From Pseudomonas fluorescens (GTDB lineage Bacteria; Pseudomonadota; Gammaproteobacteria; Pseudomonadales; Pseudomonadaceae), in assembly GCF_902498065.1 (NCBI RefSeq), contig NZ_CABVIR010000005.1:1-64000 (forward strand): 64,000 nt of DNA, given 5' to 3'. Both the position numbers and the translations under genes were made by a program. Shown here in pieces: positions 63,150-64,000 of the stretch (positions are counted from its first letter, which is position 1; each line of letters starts with the position of its first letter). Under the pieces are notes generated by a model. The model was given only the letters and a program-made list of their open reading frames with translations. It had not been told where the DNA came from and did no database searches.

Positions 63150-64000
63150 ATGTTGAGGATCAGCCAATACCTGCGCGCGCTGGCCGGCCAGGCCCCCGCG
63201 CCCAGAACCAGCCCGCCGGGCAGCAACCGGCCGCCCGTAGTGATCTGGAACCTGCTGCGACGCTGCAACCTGACCTGCAAACACTGTTACGCGACCTCGG
63301 CCGACAGTGTCTTTCGCGATGAACTGGATACGCCCGCCGCCTTGTCCGTGATCGATGATCTGCACGCTGCCGGGGTGAAGGTGCTGATCCTGTCCGGCGG
63401 TGAACCGCTGTTGCGTGATGATCTGTTTGTGCTCAGCGCCTACGCCCGTGCCAAGGGTTTCTTTGTTGCCTTGTCCACCAACGGCACGCTGATCGATGAG
63501 CACAACATCTCGCAGATCCGTGCCGCCCATTTCGATTATGTCGGGATCAGCATCGATGGCCTGGAAGCCACCCATGACGCCTTCCGCCAACTCAAGGGCA
63601 GTTTTGCCAGTTCCATGCGAGCGATCCATCTCTGTCGCGAACAGGGTATTCGGGTCGGCCTGCGCACCACCCTGACCCAGGAGAACCACGCACAGCTTCC
63701 CCAATTGCTGGCGCTGATGCGCGAGTACGACGTGCAAAAGTTTTATCTGTCGCACCTCAACTACAGCGGTCGCGGCAAACGCAGTCGCATGCTCGACGCC
63801 CGACAACAGATGAGCCGAGAGGCGATGACGCTGATTTTCGAACGTGCCTGGGAAGACATCGCGCAGGGACGCGACAGCGATTTCGTTAGCGGCAACAACG
63901 ATGCCGATGCGGTTCTGCTGCTGCAATGGGTGGGGCTGCATCTGCCCGAACATTACCCGCATCTGGAGCACATGCTTCGCGCCTGGGGTGGTAACGCCTC
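63150..64000 (+). CDS. nirJ: Heme d1 biosynthesis radical SAM protein NirJ, cut by window end
   Basis: ATG 63150 with AAGGAGAG before it opens a frame that runs past the window end (no stop within 851 bases). The start MLRISQYLRALAGQAPAPRT and the motif C-x3-C-x2-C (RRCNLTCKHCYATSADSVF), then LILSGGEPLLRDDL and VALSTNGTLIDE, are those of NirJ, which builds the propionate-derived oxo groups of heme d1. About 283 of the roughly 380-390 residues usual in the family are present. nirE and nirN, if there, lie beyond the edge. Confidence 0.95.
   Translation, partial: MLRISQYLRALAGQAPAPRTSPPGSNRPPVVIWNLLRRCNLTCKHCYATSADSVFRDELDTPAALSVIDDLHAAGVKVLILSGGEPLLRDDLFVLSAYARAKGFFVALSTNGTLIDEHNISQIRAAHFDYVGISIDGLEATHDAFRQLKGSFASSMRAIHLCREQGIRVGLRTTLTQENHAQLPQLLALMREYDVQKFYLSHLNYSGRGKRSRMLDARQQMSREAMTLIFERAWEDIAQGRDSDFVSGNNDADAVLLLQWVGLHLPEHYPHLEHMLRAWGGNA

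Overview
The window reads as chromosomal DNA of a denitrifying Pseudomonas, most likely in the P. fluorescens complex. This rests on high GC, REP-type repeats typical of that group, Pseudomonas-restricted families (DUF6124, DUF3079), and a nar/nor/nir gene order that closely matches the P. aeruginosa loci as I remember them. The species is an inference; no database was consulted.

Layout. (1) 1-6.95 kb: a type VI secretion cargo module of vgrG, a DUF4123 adaptor, two tandem paralogous lipoproteins (likely immunity) and a class-3 lipase effector. (2) 6.95-7.65 kb: a DUF6124 gene behind a leader that can fold in mutually exclusive ways. (3) 7.7-14.3 kb, minus strand: tonB, exbD, exbB, a beta-propeller phytase and a TonB-dependent receptor. 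PhoB-type boxes stand upstream of both transcription units, which suggests a phosphate-starvation phytate-use locus with its own TonB motor. (4) 14.6-17.6 kb: a degenerate GGDEF protein, an AraC regulator and small genes. (5) 17.7-20.9 kb: ftrABCD ferrous iron uptake behind a Fur-like box. (6) 20.9-25.5 kb, minus strand: a chemoreceptor and an anaerobic class III ribonucleotide reductase whose glycyl-radical segment is encoded as a separate 55-residue protein.

(7) 25.8-37.3 kb, minus strand: narK1-narK2-narGHJI-ppiC-moaA behind an Anr/Dnr box. (8) 37.6-41.2 kb: narXL, a second Dnr-like regulator and a DGC-domain protein. (9) 41.3-45.5 kb, minus strand: moaB-moeA-ubiU-ubiV-ubiT, supplying molybdenum cofactor and oxygen-independent ubiquinone. 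(10) 45.6-48.7 kb: pdxH, norR and a divergent di-iron repair gene (dnrN) with a full sigma-54/NorR/IHF promoter. (11) 48.8-51.9 kb: a membrane protein, nnrS, dnr and dnrP. (12) 51.9-57.5 kb, minus strand: norCB-norD and nirQ-nirO-nirP. (13) 57.7-64 kb: nirS-nirM-nirC-nirF-nirD-nirL-nirG-nirH-nirJ, with nirJ cut by the window end.

Regions 6-13 form an anaerobic respiration island: nitrate to nitrite (NarGHI), nitrite to NO (NirS with heme d1 made by NirFDLGHJ), and NO to N2O (NorCB). Regulation is visible in the DNA. Near-perfect TTGAT-N4-ATCAA boxes lie upstream of nrdD, narK1, norC and nirS/nirQ. NarL 7-2-7 palindromes lie upstream of narX, the second dnr and moaB, each at the same distance from its candidate -10. 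NorR sites precede dnrN. No nos (N2O reductase) genes, tRNA, rRNA, CRISPR array or insertion sequence was seen.
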